DNA from: Providencia alcalifaciens
GTDB lineage: Bacteria > Pseudomonadota > Gammaproteobacteria > Enterobacterales > Enterobacteriaceae
Length of the DNA stretch: 64,000 bases
NCBI RefSeq assembly: GCF_020271745.1
Contig: NZ_CP084296.1
Coordinates: 1,488,001 to 1,552,000, forward strand
Direction of reading: 5' to 3'
Part shown: positions 46,219 through 55,225 of the stretch, one piece after another
Layout: each line of letters starts with the position of its first letter
Numbering within the stretch: the stretch's first letter is position 1
Translations under genes and position numbers: made by a program
Notes under the pieces: model-generated
What the model saw: only the letters and a program-made list of their open reading frames with translations
Database searches by the model: none
Told to the model about the DNA's origin: nothing

Positions 46219-46371
46219 TATGCTTTTATCCCTAAAATTTATGTATCAGGTACTTGGCAAATCTTAGACAAAAACTAGAAGATTGTCTTGTTTGCATACC
46301 AAAGAGTGTGAACAATCTGAGAAAACCAGCCGAGAGGTGTCTTCATCATGAATACACCTCATTCTTGAAGA

Positions 46372-47685
46372 TTAAATAGCAATTCGTGTATCAATCACCC
46401 GTTGGGCTTTACCTTGTGAGCGAGGGATATCCCCACAGTTGACGATGCTCACTCGAGTGCTAATGCCTACCATGGATTTAATACGGTGTTTGAGGTTATG
46501 GCAGATATTACAACGCTCATCAAAAGTCAGTTGTTCAGGGTGTTTGAGCTCAACACGAACAGAGAGGTTATCCATATTGCCTTGGCGACCGATTTCCAGT
46601 TGATAGTGTGGAGATAACTCTTTGAATTGCATAATTTGTTCTTCAATTTGAGACGGGAAAACGTTAACGCCACGGATAATCATCATGTCATCAGAGCGCC
46701 CCGTGATTTTTCCGATGCTGCGCATCTGGCGATTTTCACCGGATTTTAGGTGAGTAAGGTCGCGGGTTCGATAGCGGATCACTGGCATAGCTTCTTTTGT
46801 AAGAGTAGTGAACACTAACTCACCATGCTCTCCATGACCGAGGGTTTTTAGGCTATTTGGGCAGATAATTTCAGGGTAAAAGTGGTCTTCCCAGATAGTT
46901 GGGCCGCTTTCATCGGAGTCTGCACACTCCATGGCAACACCAGGTCCCATTACTTCAGATAAACCATAAATATCTAAGGCTTTGATCCCTAAGCGAGTTT
47001 CAATTTCAGTTCTGAGGGATTCTGTCCACGGTTCTGCACCAAAGACACCAATTCTTAGTGAGCACTTACTAGCGTCTCCGCCCATGATTTTCTCAAGTTC
47101 GTCGATGATACTAAGGCAGTAAGATGGCGTCACCATGATGATATCGGGCTTAAAATCAACAATCAGCTGCGCTTGTTTCTCGGTTTGACCGCCGGACATG
47201 GGAATAACTGCCGCGCCAAGACGCTCAGCCCCATAGTGCGCCCCGAGCCCGCCAGTAAATAGCCCGTAACCGTAAGCAACGTGGACTTTATCCCCACGGG
47301 TGGCACCCGCAGAGCGCAGGCTACGAGCGATTAAATCCGCCCAGTTATCAATATCTTGTTGGGTATAGCCGACTACCGTCGGGCGCCCAGTGGTGCCTGA
47401 AGAGGCGTGAATACGGATAATTTGATCCATTGGCACGGCAAAAGTGTCGAATGGGTAGTTTTCACGTAAATCCTGCTTAGTGGTATAGGGAAATTTTTCG
47501 ATGTCGCTAAGCTGTTTAAAATCGTCAGGATGTACGCCCACGGCATCGAATTTTTTGCGGTACATTGGCACATTTTCGTATGCGTGAGTGAGTGTCCACT
47601 TCATTCGCGAGAATTGCAGTGCCTCGATTTCATCGCGAGAAGCAAACTCGATCGGGTCGATATTATCGTGTTGTGTCATGCTCAT
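46372..47685 (-). CDS. paaK: Phenylacetate-CoA ligase
   Basis: A 437-residue adenylate-forming enzyme that activates phenylacetate to phenylacetyl-CoA, the first step and source of the inducer. The P-loop-like motif is ASSGTTGRPTVVGYT (about residue 95), with DIYGLSEVMGPGVAMEC, and the C-terminal domain motif IRGVNVFPSQIEEQI. The ATG at 47685 follows AAGGA; ATG 47679 and TTG 47694 are alternatives. It is the last catabolic gene before paaX. Confidence 0.95.
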   Translation of the reverse strand: MSMTQHDNIDPIEFASRDEIEALQFSRMKWTLTHAYENVPMYRKKFDAVGVHPDDFKQLSDIEKFPYTTKQDLRENYPFDTFAVPMDQIIRIHASSGTTGRPTVVGYTQQDIDNWADLIARSLRSAGATRGDKVHVAYGYGLFTGGLGAHYGAERLGAAVIPMSGGQTEKQAQLIVDFKPDIIMVTPSYCLSIIDELEKIMGGDASKCSLRIGVFGAEPWTESLRTEIETRLGIKALDIYGLSEVMGPGVAMECADSDESGPTIWEDHFYPEIICPNSLKTLGHGEHGELVFTTLTKEAMPVIRYRTRDLTHLKSGENRQMRSIGKITGRSDDMMIIRGVNVFPSQIEEQIMQFKELSPHYQLEIGRQGNMDNLSVRVELKHPEQLTFDERCNICHNLKHRIKSMVGISTRVSIVNCGDIPRSQGKAQRVIDTRIAI

Positions 47686-47754
47686 AATTGCCAATCCTTA
47701 TTATTATTGATACTTGCCTGAGCAGGTGTAGGGGAAGTCAGGCAGTTTTGTTAT

Positions 47755-48957
47755 TCAGACTCGTTCAATAATCATTGCAATACCTTGACCCACACCGATG
47801 CACATGGTGCATAACCCGTAGCGACCTTGCTTGCGGTGCAGTTCATTCATGGCGGAAATCACCAAGCGAGACCCGCTCATACCCAGCGGATGCCCTAAGG
47901 AGATAGCCCCACCATTGGGGTTAACCTGTGGGGCGTCATCTGGCAGACCTAAGCCCCGTAGTACAGCCAGTGCTTGAGCGGCAAAAGCTTCATTCAGTTC
48001 AATCACATCCATCTGTTCGATAGTCAGCCCTGCCATTTTCAACACTTTTTGAGTGGCAGGCAGAGGGCCGATACCCATTAAACGCGGCTCGACGCCACAG
48101 GTGGCAGTGGCAATCACTCGCGCTCGCGGGGTTAACCCTTGCTGCTTGGTAACCGCTTCGGAGGCGATAATCAAAGCAGCGGCGCCATCATTGACCCCTG
48201 AAGCATTGCCTGCGGTGACACTGCCATTTTCACGAAACGGTGTTTTCAGTTTTTGCAGCTGTTCGTGCGTGGTTTCAGGGCGTGGGTGTTCATCTTCCGT
48301 GACTTGCTGCTGTGTTTTGCGCAATGTCACGGTGACGGGAACAATCTCTTCGGCAAAGATACCTTTAAGGCGAGCCGATTCGGTGCGTTGTTGGCTGCGC
48401 AGGGCAAAAGCATCTTGGTCTTCGCGGCTGATATTGTAGGTGTGCGCCACGTTTTCGGCGGTTTCTGGCATGGAGTCGGTGGAGAATTGCTGCTCCATTA
48501 ATGGGTTGATAAACCGCCAGCCAATGGTGGTATCAAAAATTTGTGCTTGGCGAGAAAAGGCAGAATCTTGTTTCCCCATTACGAACGGGGCTCGGCTCAT
48601 GGATTCCACACCACCGGCAATCATCAATCCTGATTCCCCAGCTTTGATGCTGCGAGCGGCAAGGGCGATGGCATCTAAGCCGGAGCCACACAGGCGATTG
48701 ATGGTGGTGCCGGAGACTGAAATCGGCAAGCCAGACAGTAATCCCGCCATTCGTGCGACGTTACGGTTATCTTCTCCCGCTTGGTTGGCGCAACCGAGGA
48801 TAATGTCATCGGTCAGCGTCCAGTCCAGTTGTGGGTTACGTGCCATCAATGCTTTAAGGGTGACCGCAGAAAGGTCATCGGGACGCAGTGAGGATAACGC
48901 GCCGCCATAGCGACCAATCGGGGTGCGAATACCATCGCAAATATAGGCGTCATTCAT
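47755..48957 (-). CDS. paaJ: 3-oxoadipyl-CoA/3-oxo-5,6-dehydrosuberyl-CoA thiolase
   Basis: A 400-residue thiolase acting twice in phenylacetate degradation, releasing acetyl-CoA. Catalytic Cys near 90 in NRLCGSGLDAI, His in GGAISLGHPLGMSGSR, second Cys in MCIGVGQG. The start ATG overlaps the paaI stop (ATGA), giving translational coupling. Length equals that of E. coli PaaJ (401). Confidence 0.95.
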   Translation of the reverse strand: MNDAYICDGIRTPIGRYGGALSSLRPDDLSAVTLKALMARNPQLDWTLTDDIILGCANQAGEDNRNVARMAGLLSGLPISVSGTTINRLCGSGLDAIALAARSIKAGESGLMIAGGVESMSRAPFVMGKQDSAFSRQAQIFDTTIGWRFINPLMEQQFSTDSMPETAENVAHTYNISREDQDAFALRSQQRTESARLKGIFAEEIVPVTVTLRKTQQQVTEDEHPRPETTHEQLQKLKTPFRENGSVTAGNASGVNDGAAALIIASEAVTKQQGLTPRARVIATATCGVEPRLMGIGPLPATQKVLKMAGLTIEQMDVIELNEAFAAQALAVLRGLGLPDDAPQVNPNGGAISLGHPLGMSGSRLVISAMNELHRKQGRYGLCTMCIGVGQGIAMIIERV

Positions 48958-49412
48958 GAGGCTTCTCCAACTAAACGGTGACCTAAACGGTGGGAACGAC
49001 CTTGAAACAGCGCCAGTGGCTTGCCATCTTGGTTGATGATCTCGACTTCATACAGCCCGCTGCGTTTACCTTGGTGCTGCATTTTGGCGGTGGCAGTCAG
49101 TACATCCCCTTCAAAACCGGGGCGCAGAAAATCGATAGAGCACATAGAGGCGACGGCGGCATAACCTTGGCTGTTGCAGGCATAGGCAAACGCGGTATCT
49201 GCCAGACTAAACAACTGCCCGCCGTGGCAGGTTTTGTGTCCGTTAAGCATATTGGGTGTAACCACCATGGTGAGTTGCGCATAGCCTTCTGCCACATCTT
49301 CAATCACCATGCCCATGGCTTTGGCGCAAGTATCATCGCGGTACATGGCATGGGCCGCTTGCTGGGCGAGGGTGATGTTGGGCAGTGAATTAATGTTGGG
49401 CAGTGAATTCAT
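48954..49412 (-). CDS. paaI: PaaI acyl-CoA thioesterase
   Basis: A 152-residue hot-dog thioesterase that hydrolyses hydroxyphenylacetyl-CoA-type dead-end products. The core HKTCHGGQLFSLADTAFAYACNSQG contains the HGGxxxxxxDxA active-site pattern. It overlaps paaH by four bases and paaJ by four bases. The first twelve codons are two near-identical 18-base units (MNSLPN, INSLPN), making the N-terminus slightly longer than in E. coli (140 residues). GGAGG precedes the ATG. Confidence 0.93.
   Translation of the reverse strand: MNSLPNINSLPNITLAQQAAHAMYRDDTCAKAMGMVIEDVAEGYAQLTMVVTPNMLNGHKTCHGGQLFSLADTAFAYACNSQGYAAVASMCSIDFLRPGFEGDVLTATAKMQHQGKRSGLYEVEIINQDGKPLALFQGRSHRLGHRLVGEAS
49377..49412 (-). 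repeat. 18-bp tandem duplication at paaI start
   Basis: Two units of 18 bases (49412-49395 and 49394-49377 on the minus strand) share AATTCACTGCCCAAC and differ only at the third base (ATG versus ATT). The duplication begins exactly at the start codon and adds six residues. Confidence 0.85.
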
Positions 49413-50980
49413 GGCAATGCCTCCAATGAGAGTGATTGAAAACCGGCAGCAAGCTGGCGCAGTAATGGGTTGGGGCGATAGCGCGTGTCCCCATAGAAAT
49501 CGGTTAAATGTTCAAGGGTGTGCAAAATATGTGACCAACCGATTTGCGCGCCCCATGCTAATGGCCCTTTCGGATAATTCACGCCGAAACACATCGCCAG
49601 ATCAGTATCTTGAGCGCTTGCGATACCTGTATTCACCACATCCAAAGCCTCATTGCACAACATGGCAACGGTGCGCAGGGTTAACAGTGCAGGGTAGTCC
49701 GGTAGCACAATCACTTGCTTGCCGAGGGACTGAAAAAAGGCAATCGCATCTTGGTTTTGCTGGTGGCTATTTTGTACTGCGCAACTGATAGCGATAGCGG
49801 TTGCCGCAACGTAGTTGGCGGATAAATCAAATTGCACTACGGGCTTATCAAGTTTTTGCGCAAGGGTGGATGTCATTTCACCATTTGTTAACATAATAAT
49901 AACGTCGTTAACAACCAGTGAGGGGGACTGGCGCATTTTTTGTTCAGCTTCTTCGAGGCAGATCCCGTTTTGCTGTAAGAGTTGCTTAAGTTCAGGAAAT
50001 ATTTGCCAATTTCCATAGGCTTTGATGTCGAGTTGGCGAGACTTCGTTGCAGCAGGCGCGACATCGACCTGAAATGCGAGTTTATTATGATCATTATGAT
50101 TATCGGTGGCGTAATCATAAAATCCACGACCCGATTTACGTCCTAAGTGCCCGGCTTGTACTAGCGCCAATTGCGCAAAGGCGGTTTGGAAGCGCGGATC
50201 ATAGCCAAATGCTTGAAACATGGATTCCGTCACGGCGTAATTAATGTCATGCCCGATTAAATCCGTCAGCTGCAAAGGCCCCATGGAAAAGCCCCCGGCA
50301 TCACGCATCACGCTGTCTAATGTGGCGGGGTTGCCCACTTGCTCTTCCAGTGCGCGTAAGGTTTCCGCATAAAAAGGCCTTGCTACGCGATTAACAATAA
50401 AGCCTGGTGTCGAGCGGCAAATCACCGGAATTTTATTGAATGCCCGTGTCAGGGTTTTTAGGGTTTCAACCACGTGCTCTGCGGTTTCGAGTCCGCGGAT
50501 CACTTCCACCAACTTCATCACGGGGGCAGGGTTAAAAAAGTGCAATCCAGCCATACGCTCCGGATGCTTGAGTACGCTAGCAATTGCCGTGATAGATAAT
50601 GATGAGGTGTTGCTGGCAAAAATCGTGATTTCGCGGCAAATGCCTTCAAGTTCACTGAAAATAGCCTGCTTAATGGCAAGTTTCTCTGCTACCGCTTCAA
50701 TCACTAAATCGGCGTCAGCAAGGGCAGAAAGACTGTCGGCTACATGGAGACGAGCAAGGGTTTCTTCTGTGCTTTTGGCGTCGGCTTTTCCTTGCTCAAC
50801 GCGTTTGCGTAAACGGGTGGTGAGTGTCGCTAAAGATTGCTGCAACACTTGGGCGTTCACATCAAAAATGTGCACTTGTAGACCTGCACTGGCAGCGACT
50901 TGCGCAATCCCAATGCCCATGGTGCCCGCGCCAATAACCGCGACATTTTGTAAAGGTAAAGTGTGTAGTGAGGTTGTCAT
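49409..50980 (-). CDS. paaH: 3-hydroxyadipyl-CoA dehydrogenase
   Basis: A 523-residue NAD-dependent dehydrogenase of the 3-hydroxyacyl-CoA dehydrogenase family, acting after PaaF. The Rossmann motif is AVIGAGTMGIGIAQVAASAG (about 14-33). NAD/catalytic regions include ASNTSSLSITAI and GLHFFNPAPVMKLVEVI, and a second C-terminal helical domain follows (NYPKGPLAWG near the end). It is some 48 residues longer than E. coli PaaH (475), the extra lying in the linker and C-terminal half. It lies between paaG and paaI. Confidence 0.94.
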   Translation of the reverse strand: MTTSLHTLPLQNVAVIGAGTMGIGIAQVAASAGLQVHIFDVNAQVLQQSLATLTTRLRKRVEQGKADAKSTEETLARLHVADSLSALADADLVIEAVAEKLAIKQAIFSELEGICREITIFASNTSSLSITAIASVLKHPERMAGLHFFNPAPVMKLVEVIRGLETAEHVVETLKTLTRAFNKIPVICRSTPGFIVNRVARPFYAETLRALEEQVGNPATLDSVMRDAGGFSMGPLQLTDLIGHDINYAVTESMFQAFGYDPRFQTAFAQLALVQAGHLGRKSGRGFYDYATDNHNDHNKLAFQVDVAPAATKSRQLDIKAYGNWQIFPELKQLLQQNGICLEEAEQKMRQSPSLVVNDVIIMLTNGEMTSTLAQKLDKPVVQFDLSANYVAATAIAISCAVQNSHQQNQDAIAFFQSLGKQVIVLPDYPALLTLRTVAMLCNEALDVVNTGIASAQDTDLAMCFGVNYPKGPLAWGAQIGWSHILHTLEHLTDFYGDTRYRPNPLLRQLAAGFQSLSLEALP

Positions 50981-50982
50981 GG

Positions 50983-51792
50983 TTATTTCCCTTGGAACGT
51001 CGGTTCGCGCTTATTTAAAAACGCATCGACGCCTTCGCGATAATCATGGCTGCGCCCGCCTAAGCGCTGTAAATCGCGCTCTAAATTAAGCTGCTCATCA
51101 AGGGTATTGGTGGCGGCACTGTGAATGGCTTTTTTGATCAGCCCCAACCCATAGGTCGGTTGAGTCGCAAGGTGTTTCGCGAGGTTGCCCACGGTGGTGG
51201 CGAGTTGGTCATTTTCCGTGACTTGCCAAATCATGCCCCACTGCAATGCTTGTTCCGCGCTGATTTTATCCCCTAGCATCGCCATACCCATGGCACGGGC
51301 ACGACCGACTAATTGCGGTAAAAACCAGCTTCCGCCCGAGTCAGGCACTAGCCCAAGGCGGCAGAATGATTGAATAAAACTGGCGCTTTTCGCCGCGATA
51401 ACAATATCTCCTGCAAGCGCAATCGCTGCTCCCGCGCCTGCGGCAACGCCGTTCACGGCACAAATAATCGGTTTGGGTAATGCGATTAAACGGCGGATCA
51501 GCGGGTTGTAGTAAGTTTCAACGGAAAAGCCCAGATCAGGGGCTTCGGATCCGACGGCAACATTACGATCGTTAAGATCTTGCCCCGCACAGAATCCACG
51601 ACCTGCGCCGGTGATCACTAAGCAGCGGACGGTTTCATCACGCTCGGCGATTTTGATTGCGGCGCTCAGTTGGCGATGCATCTCATCGTTAAAGCTATTT
51701 AGGCGGTCCGGGCGGTTTAAGGTAATCGTGAGCACCCCATTTTCCAGTGTAGTAAGGATCATCTCTTCGGTGAGAGCGGTGTCATTTATCAT
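50983..51792 (-). CDS. paaG: 1,2-epoxyphenylacetyl-CoA isomerase
   Basis: A 269-residue crotonase-fold enzyme that converts ring-1,2-epoxyphenylacetyl-CoA to the oxepin form and also isomerises the later 3,4-dehydroadipyl-CoA. Motifs: VITGAGRGFCAGQDLNDR and the oxyanion loop AVNGVAAGAGAAIALAGD, then FCRLGLVPDSGGSWFLPQLVG with the catalytic Asp. AGGA lies before ATG 51792, two bases after the paaF stop. E. coli PaaG has 262 residues. Confidence 0.94.
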   Translation of the reverse strand: MINDTALTEEMILTTLENGVLTITLNRPDRLNSFNDEMHRQLSAAIKIAERDETVRCLVITGAGRGFCAGQDLNDRNVAVGSEAPDLGFSVETYYNPLIRRLIALPKPIICAVNGVAAGAGAAIALAGDIVIAAKSASFIQSFCRLGLVPDSGGSWFLPQLVGRARAMGMAMLGDKISAEQALQWGMIWQVTENDQLATTVGNLAKHLATQPTYGLGLIKKAIHSAATNTLDEQLNLERDLQRLGGRSHDYREGVDAFLNKREPTFQGK

Positions 51793-51794
51793 GA

Positions 51795-52568
51795 TTAGCG
51801 TCCTGTAAATTGAGGGGATCGTTTTTCGAAAAAGGCGGCGATCCCTTCTTGGCGATCCTCTGTCCCCGCAAGGCTGACAAAATACTGGCGTTCCAGCTTT
51901 AAGCCTTCGGTCAGGTGAGTTTCTTGGGCACTCACTAGTGCAGCTTTGGCGGCATTTACGGCTAAAGGCCCATGTCCTGCAATGCGTTTGGCGATGGCTT
52001 GAGCGCGTTCAAGAGTGAGAGCGTCCACGCACACTTCACTGACCAATCCGGCTTGTTGGGCTTGCTCAGCGCTGATAGTTTCTCCGGTGAGTACCATCTG
52101 CATGGCAAGGGATTTGCCCACGGCACGAATAAGGCGCTGAGTGCCGCCCGCACCGGGGATCATTCCAAGGGTAATTTCCGGTAGACCAAAGCGAGCGGAT
52201 TCCCCCGCAATAATGATGTCGCTGGCGAGCAGCAATTCGAACCCTGCCCCTAACGCGTAGCCATTGGCGGCACAAATAATCGGCTTGCTGATTTGCGCAA
52301 AACGACGCCAAATTTGGGGGCGTTTATCCGTGATAGCGCTGGAAACGGTTTGCTGCTGAAGCTCTTTAAGATCAGCCCCTGCCGCAAAGAAACGCGGGTT
52401 GCCGGTGATGACGATAGCGCCGATATTGTCGTCAGTTTGCGCATGTTCAAGATGCTTAACCAGTAATTCAAGGCACGGGGTACTCAGTGCGTTGCGCACA
52501 TCGGGGCGATTAAGCGTCAGTGTCAGAACGCGGTGATGTTGCTGAGATAAAATCCAATTATTTTCCAT
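51795..52568 (-). CDS. paaF: 2,3-dehydroadipyl-CoA hydratase
   Basis: A 257-residue crotonase hydratase adding water to 2,3-dehydroadipyl-CoA. The oxyanion motif is CAANGYALGAGFELLLASD; the catalytic glutamates lie in this region and in LPEITLGMIPGAGGTQRL. The first motif is VITGNPRFFAAGADLKEL. It is two bases upstream of paaG and eight bases after paaE. Length matches E. coli PaaF (255). Confidence 0.94.
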   Translation of the reverse strand: MENNWILSQQHHRVLTLTLNRPDVRNALSTPCLELLVKHLEHAQTDDNIGAIVITGNPRFFAAGADLKELQQQTVSSAITDKRPQIWRRFAQISKPIICAANGYALGAGFELLLASDIIIAGESARFGLPEITLGMIPGAGGTQRLIRAVGKSLAMQMVLTGETISAEQAQQAGLVSEVCVDALTLERAQAIAKRIAGHGPLAVNAAKAALVSAQETHLTEGLKLERQYFVSLAGTEDRQEGIAAFFEKRSPQFTGR

Positions 52569-52577
52569 TGTTCATCC

Positions 52578-53633
52578 CTACACATCAAAGTCCAATACCA
52601 CGCCATCCCCTTTAGGCCATGCTTGGCAACTGAGGATATAACCGGCGGCAATTTGGTCAGGTTCGAGGCTGTAGTTCACCCCCATTTCAACCTCCCCCGA
52701 GCGCAATTTGCATTTGCAGGTGGCGCAAACACCGCCTTTACAGGCGTAAGGCAGGTCAGCCCCTTGGCGCAGTGCGGCATCGAGGATGCTGTCATCTTGC
52801 CCATCCATATCGATATTTAGGGTGCGCCCATCTAACTGAAGGGTGACTTGGCGGCTTTCGCTGGTGGCAATGGTCGGTTTGAATTTCGCGCCCGAGGTAT
52901 TAAAGCGCTCTGTGTGGACGCGCTCTTGGGCCATGCCGTGATGAACTAAGGTTTCTTGGACTTCATCCATCATGGACTCTGGACCACAAATAAAAGCGCG
53001 GTCGAATTGGCTAAAATTGAGTAGGGATTTCCCTAAGGCGCTGAGTTGTTGCGCATCAAGACGCCCACTGAGCAACGCGCTTTCTTGCGGCTCTTGGCTA
53101 AACAGATACAGCACTTGAAAACGGGTGGCAAAGCGGTTTTTTAAGTCAGCGATGGCTTCTTTGAACATCACTGAGCGGCTATTGCGATTACCGTAAATCA
53201 GCACAAAGCGGCTATTTGGCTCGGTTTGCAACGTGGCTTTAATGATGGATAACAGCGGGGTAATGCCGGAGCCTGCGGCCAAGGCTAAATAGTGCCCTTG
53301 TTGCTGGCTATCGGGTTGGTAGCCAAATTGCCCTTGGGGGATCATCACGTCTAAGCTATCTCCAACATTTAGCTGTTGGTTGATAAAGTTAGAAAATCGC
53401 CCTTCGTAGATAGCCTTGACGCCAATTTTTAGCCCGTTTTCATCGGGGGCGCTACAAATGGAGTAGCAGCGACGAAGATTTTCGCCATTAATCGCGGCTT
53501 TCAGCGTTAAATGTTGACCTGGGCGGTAACGATACTGCGCTTGCAGCGATTCAGGAATATGAAAGGTGACCGCCACGGCATCGGGTGTGTCGCGGTCAAT
53601 AGCGGCAATACTTAAACGGTGAAAGACAGTCAT
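52578..53633 (-). CDS. paaE: Phenylacetyl-CoA epoxidase reductase subunit PaaE
   Basis: A 351-residue reductase passing electrons from NADPH to the PaaAC di-iron centre. The FAD-binding motif is RCYSICSAPDEN, the NAD(P) region is AAGSGITPLLSI, and the C-terminal plant-type 2Fe-2S domain carries CKGGVCATCKCKLRSG with the fourth Cys in LSCQAWP. The ATG at 53633 follows AAAGGG and begins MTVFHRLSIA, aligned with E. coli PaaE; the frame extends further upstream but that part is paaD 3' DNA. Confidence 0.94.
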   Translation of the reverse strand: MTVFHRLSIAAIDRDTPDAVAVTFHIPESLQAQYRYRPGQHLTLKAAINGENLRRCYSICSAPDENGLKIGVKAIYEGRFSNFINQQLNVGDSLDVMIPQGQFGYQPDSQQQGHYLALAAGSGITPLLSIIKATLQTEPNSRFVLIYGNRNSRSVMFKEAIADLKNRFATRFQVLYLFSQEPQESALLSGRLDAQQLSALGKSLLNFSQFDRAFICGPESMMDEVQETLVHHGMAQERVHTERFNTSGAKFKPTIATSESRQVTLQLDGRTLNIDMDGQDDSILDAALRQGADLPYACKGGVCATCKCKLRSGEVEMGVNYSLEPDQIAAGYILSCQAWPKGDGVVLDFDV

Positions 53634-53643
53634 GAGTGTGCCC

Positions 53644-54144
53644 TTAAATACATTTAAAGTAATCAAACGGTTCTAAGCATTCATTGCAGCGATACAGCGC
53701 TTTGCAGGCGGTAGAGCCAAACTCGCTAATTTTTTCCGTCTGTTCGCTGTCACAACGCGGACAACAAATTGCCCCAGTATGTTCAGGATGCTCACAGGCG
53801 GTGCCTTGAGGGGGCGCAATGCCAAATTCACGTAAGCGCCTTTTGGCATCTTGGTTCATCCAGTCCGTGGTCCATGCGGGGGTTAATACCACTTCCACAT
53901 CCACAGGCGAGAAACCGGCGCTATCGAGAACCGTTTTGATTTCATTGATTAAAAATTCGGTGGCGGGGCAGCCTGAATAGGTTGGGGTAAACCCAATTTG
54001 CCAGCCTTGCTCGGTCGGCTTCACATGGCGCACCATACCAAGATCAGTAATAGACAGAGCCGGCAATTCAGGGTCTGGGATCTGCTGAAGCTGCTGCCAG
54101 ATCTGATGAATATCGGGGGATTGAAGTTGCATTCTCTGTTCCAT
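53644..54144 (-). CDS. paaD: Phenylacetyl-CoA epoxidase assembly protein PaaD
   Basis: A 166-residue protein needed for maturation of the epoxidase, probably for Fe-S delivery to PaaE. The N-terminal MIP18/DUF59 domain (about 15-95) includes DPELPALSITDLGMVRHV and PTYSGCPATEFL. The C-terminal zinc-ribbon-like region has four CxxC-type cysteine pairs (CCPRC, CNEC, with a final Cys). The start is unclear: GTG 54156, ATG 54144 and ATG 54132 all overlap or adjoin paaC; I give 54144. Confidence 0.92.
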   Translation of the reverse strand: MEQRMQLQSPDIHQIWQQLQQIPDPELPALSITDLGMVRHVKPTEQGWQIGFTPTYSGCPATEFLINEIKTVLDSAGFSPVDVEVVLTPAWTTDWMNQDAKRRLREFGIAPPQGTACEHPEHTGAICCPRCDSEQTEKISEFGSTACKALYRCNECLEPFDYFKCI

Positions 54145-54149
54145 CACTA

Positions 54150-54908
54150 TCACCACTGGCTATTTGGATAAGCGCGTTGCACAAATTGCAGCTGCGTGAG
54201 AATTAAACCGAGGTGCTCGGTGTGGCTGCCTTGTTTGCCGCCTAATCGATAAGCTGCTTGCTCAGGTAGGCTGAGAGTGGCTTCTTCAAAGGTCTCGCTC
54301 ACAGTTTGCAGCCAAACATCGCGCAGCGTACGCGGGTCAACGGCAATGCCTGCTTCGCTTAATGCCATTTCAATTTCATCGGCATGGAACAATTCACCGG
54401 TAAAGCGCCATAACTGGTTGATAGATTGCTGCAATTTCTGCTGGCTCAGTGCGGTGCCATCCCCTAATCGGATCATCCAGCCACGACTAAAACGCAGGTG
54501 GTATAAAGCTTCTTTGAGGGATTTTTCGGCAATGGCGGCGAGCTGTGGGTCACGGCTTTGAGTGAGTGCGCTGTACAGAGGCACATGGTAGGCATCGATA
54601 AAAAACTGGCGTACGAGGGTATCGTTGAAGCCATCATTTGGTTGCTCAACAAGCAGCAAATTGCTGAATTCACGCTCATCACGCAGATAAGCCAGCTTGT
54701 CTTCGTTGTAACCCGCGCCTTTGAGTTGTGCGGCATAGCTGAGGAAATTGCGCGCTTGTCCCAGTAAATCTAAGCCGATGTTAGACAGTGCAAGGTCGAT
54801 TTCTATTTCTGGAGCGTGACCGCACCACTCACACAGGCGCTGTGCCAGAATCAGTGGGGTGTCTCCGAGGCGTAACACATAATGTTGGAGCTGTTGTTTT
54901 TCGGTCAT
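54150..54908 (-). CDS. paaC: Phenylacetyl-CoA epoxidase structural subunit PaaC
   Basis: A 252-residue ferritin-like protein that forms the stable (PaaAC)2 heterotetramer. It is a structural counterpart of PaaA without a functional metal site. The sequence aligns with E. coli PaaC (248 residues): YVLRLGDTPLILAQRLCEWCGHAPEIEIDLALSNIGLDLLGQARN. The ATG at 54908 follows AAGGAGC at good spacing; the frame extending to 55010 reads through paaB. It is 10 bases after paaB. Confidence 0.94.
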   Translation of the reverse strand: MTEKQQLQHYVLRLGDTPLILAQRLCEWCGHAPEIEIDLALSNIGLDLLGQARNFLSYAAQLKGAGYNEDKLAYLRDEREFSNLLLVEQPNDGFNDTLVRQFFIDAYHVPLYSALTQSRDPQLAAIAEKSLKEALYHLRFSRGWMIRLGDGTALSQQKLQQSINQLWRFTGELFHADEIEMALSEAGIAVDPRTLRDVWLQTVSETFEEATLSLPEQAAYRLGGKQGSHTEHLGLILTQLQFVQRAYPNSQW

Positions 54909-54918
54909 TTCAAGCTCC

Positions 54919-55206
54919 TTACATGTTTTTGATGCCATCGGGGATGGTGTAAAAGGTTGGGTGGCGGTAAACCTTGCTGTCCGCTGGGTCAAAAAATTGA
55001 TCTTTTTCATCAGGTTGAGACGCGACTAAATGGGCGGCTTTGACGACCCAAATGGAGCAACCCTCGCTACGGCGAGTGTAGGCATCGCGAGCATTTTCCA
55101 GCGCCATTTGGTCATCGGCGGCGTGCAAACTTCCCACATGGCGATGGGCTAAACCTTGTTTACTGCGAACAAACACTTCATACAGTGGCCAATCTTGATT
55201 GTTCAT
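54919..55206 (-). CDS. paaB: Phenylacetyl-CoA epoxidase subunit PaaB
   Basis: A 95-residue small subunit of the multicomponent epoxidase. The sequence from MNNQDWPLYEVFVRSKQGLAHRHVGSLHA to YTIPDGIKNM is the typical full-length PaaB. The ATG at 55206 follows AAGGAAAG; the long upstream frame to 55323 belongs to paaA in another phase and is rejected. It lies between paaA and paaC. Confidence 0.95.
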   Translation of the reverse strand: MNNQDWPLYEVFVRSKQGLAHRHVGSLHAADDQMALENARDAYTRRSEGCSIWVVKAAHLVASQPDEKDQFFDPADSKVYRHPTFYTIPDGIKNM

Positions 55207-55225
55207 CGTCTTTCCTTCTTGATGG

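Noticed and set aside
46345-46371. Inverted repeat AGGTGT/ACACCT between paaK and paaX as terminator
   Set aside because: Seven-base stem with a 13-base loop and no T run on either strand; too weak to call.
48053-49788. Several 130-160-codon plus-strand frames opposite paaJ, paaI and paaH
   Set aside because: Antisense shadows of well-conserved paa genes with no ribosome-binding site or family resemblance.
50436-51089. 217-codon plus-strand frame opposite paaH/paaG
   Set aside because: Long only because GC-richer coding DNA leaves the antisense frame open; paaH and paaG are unambiguous.
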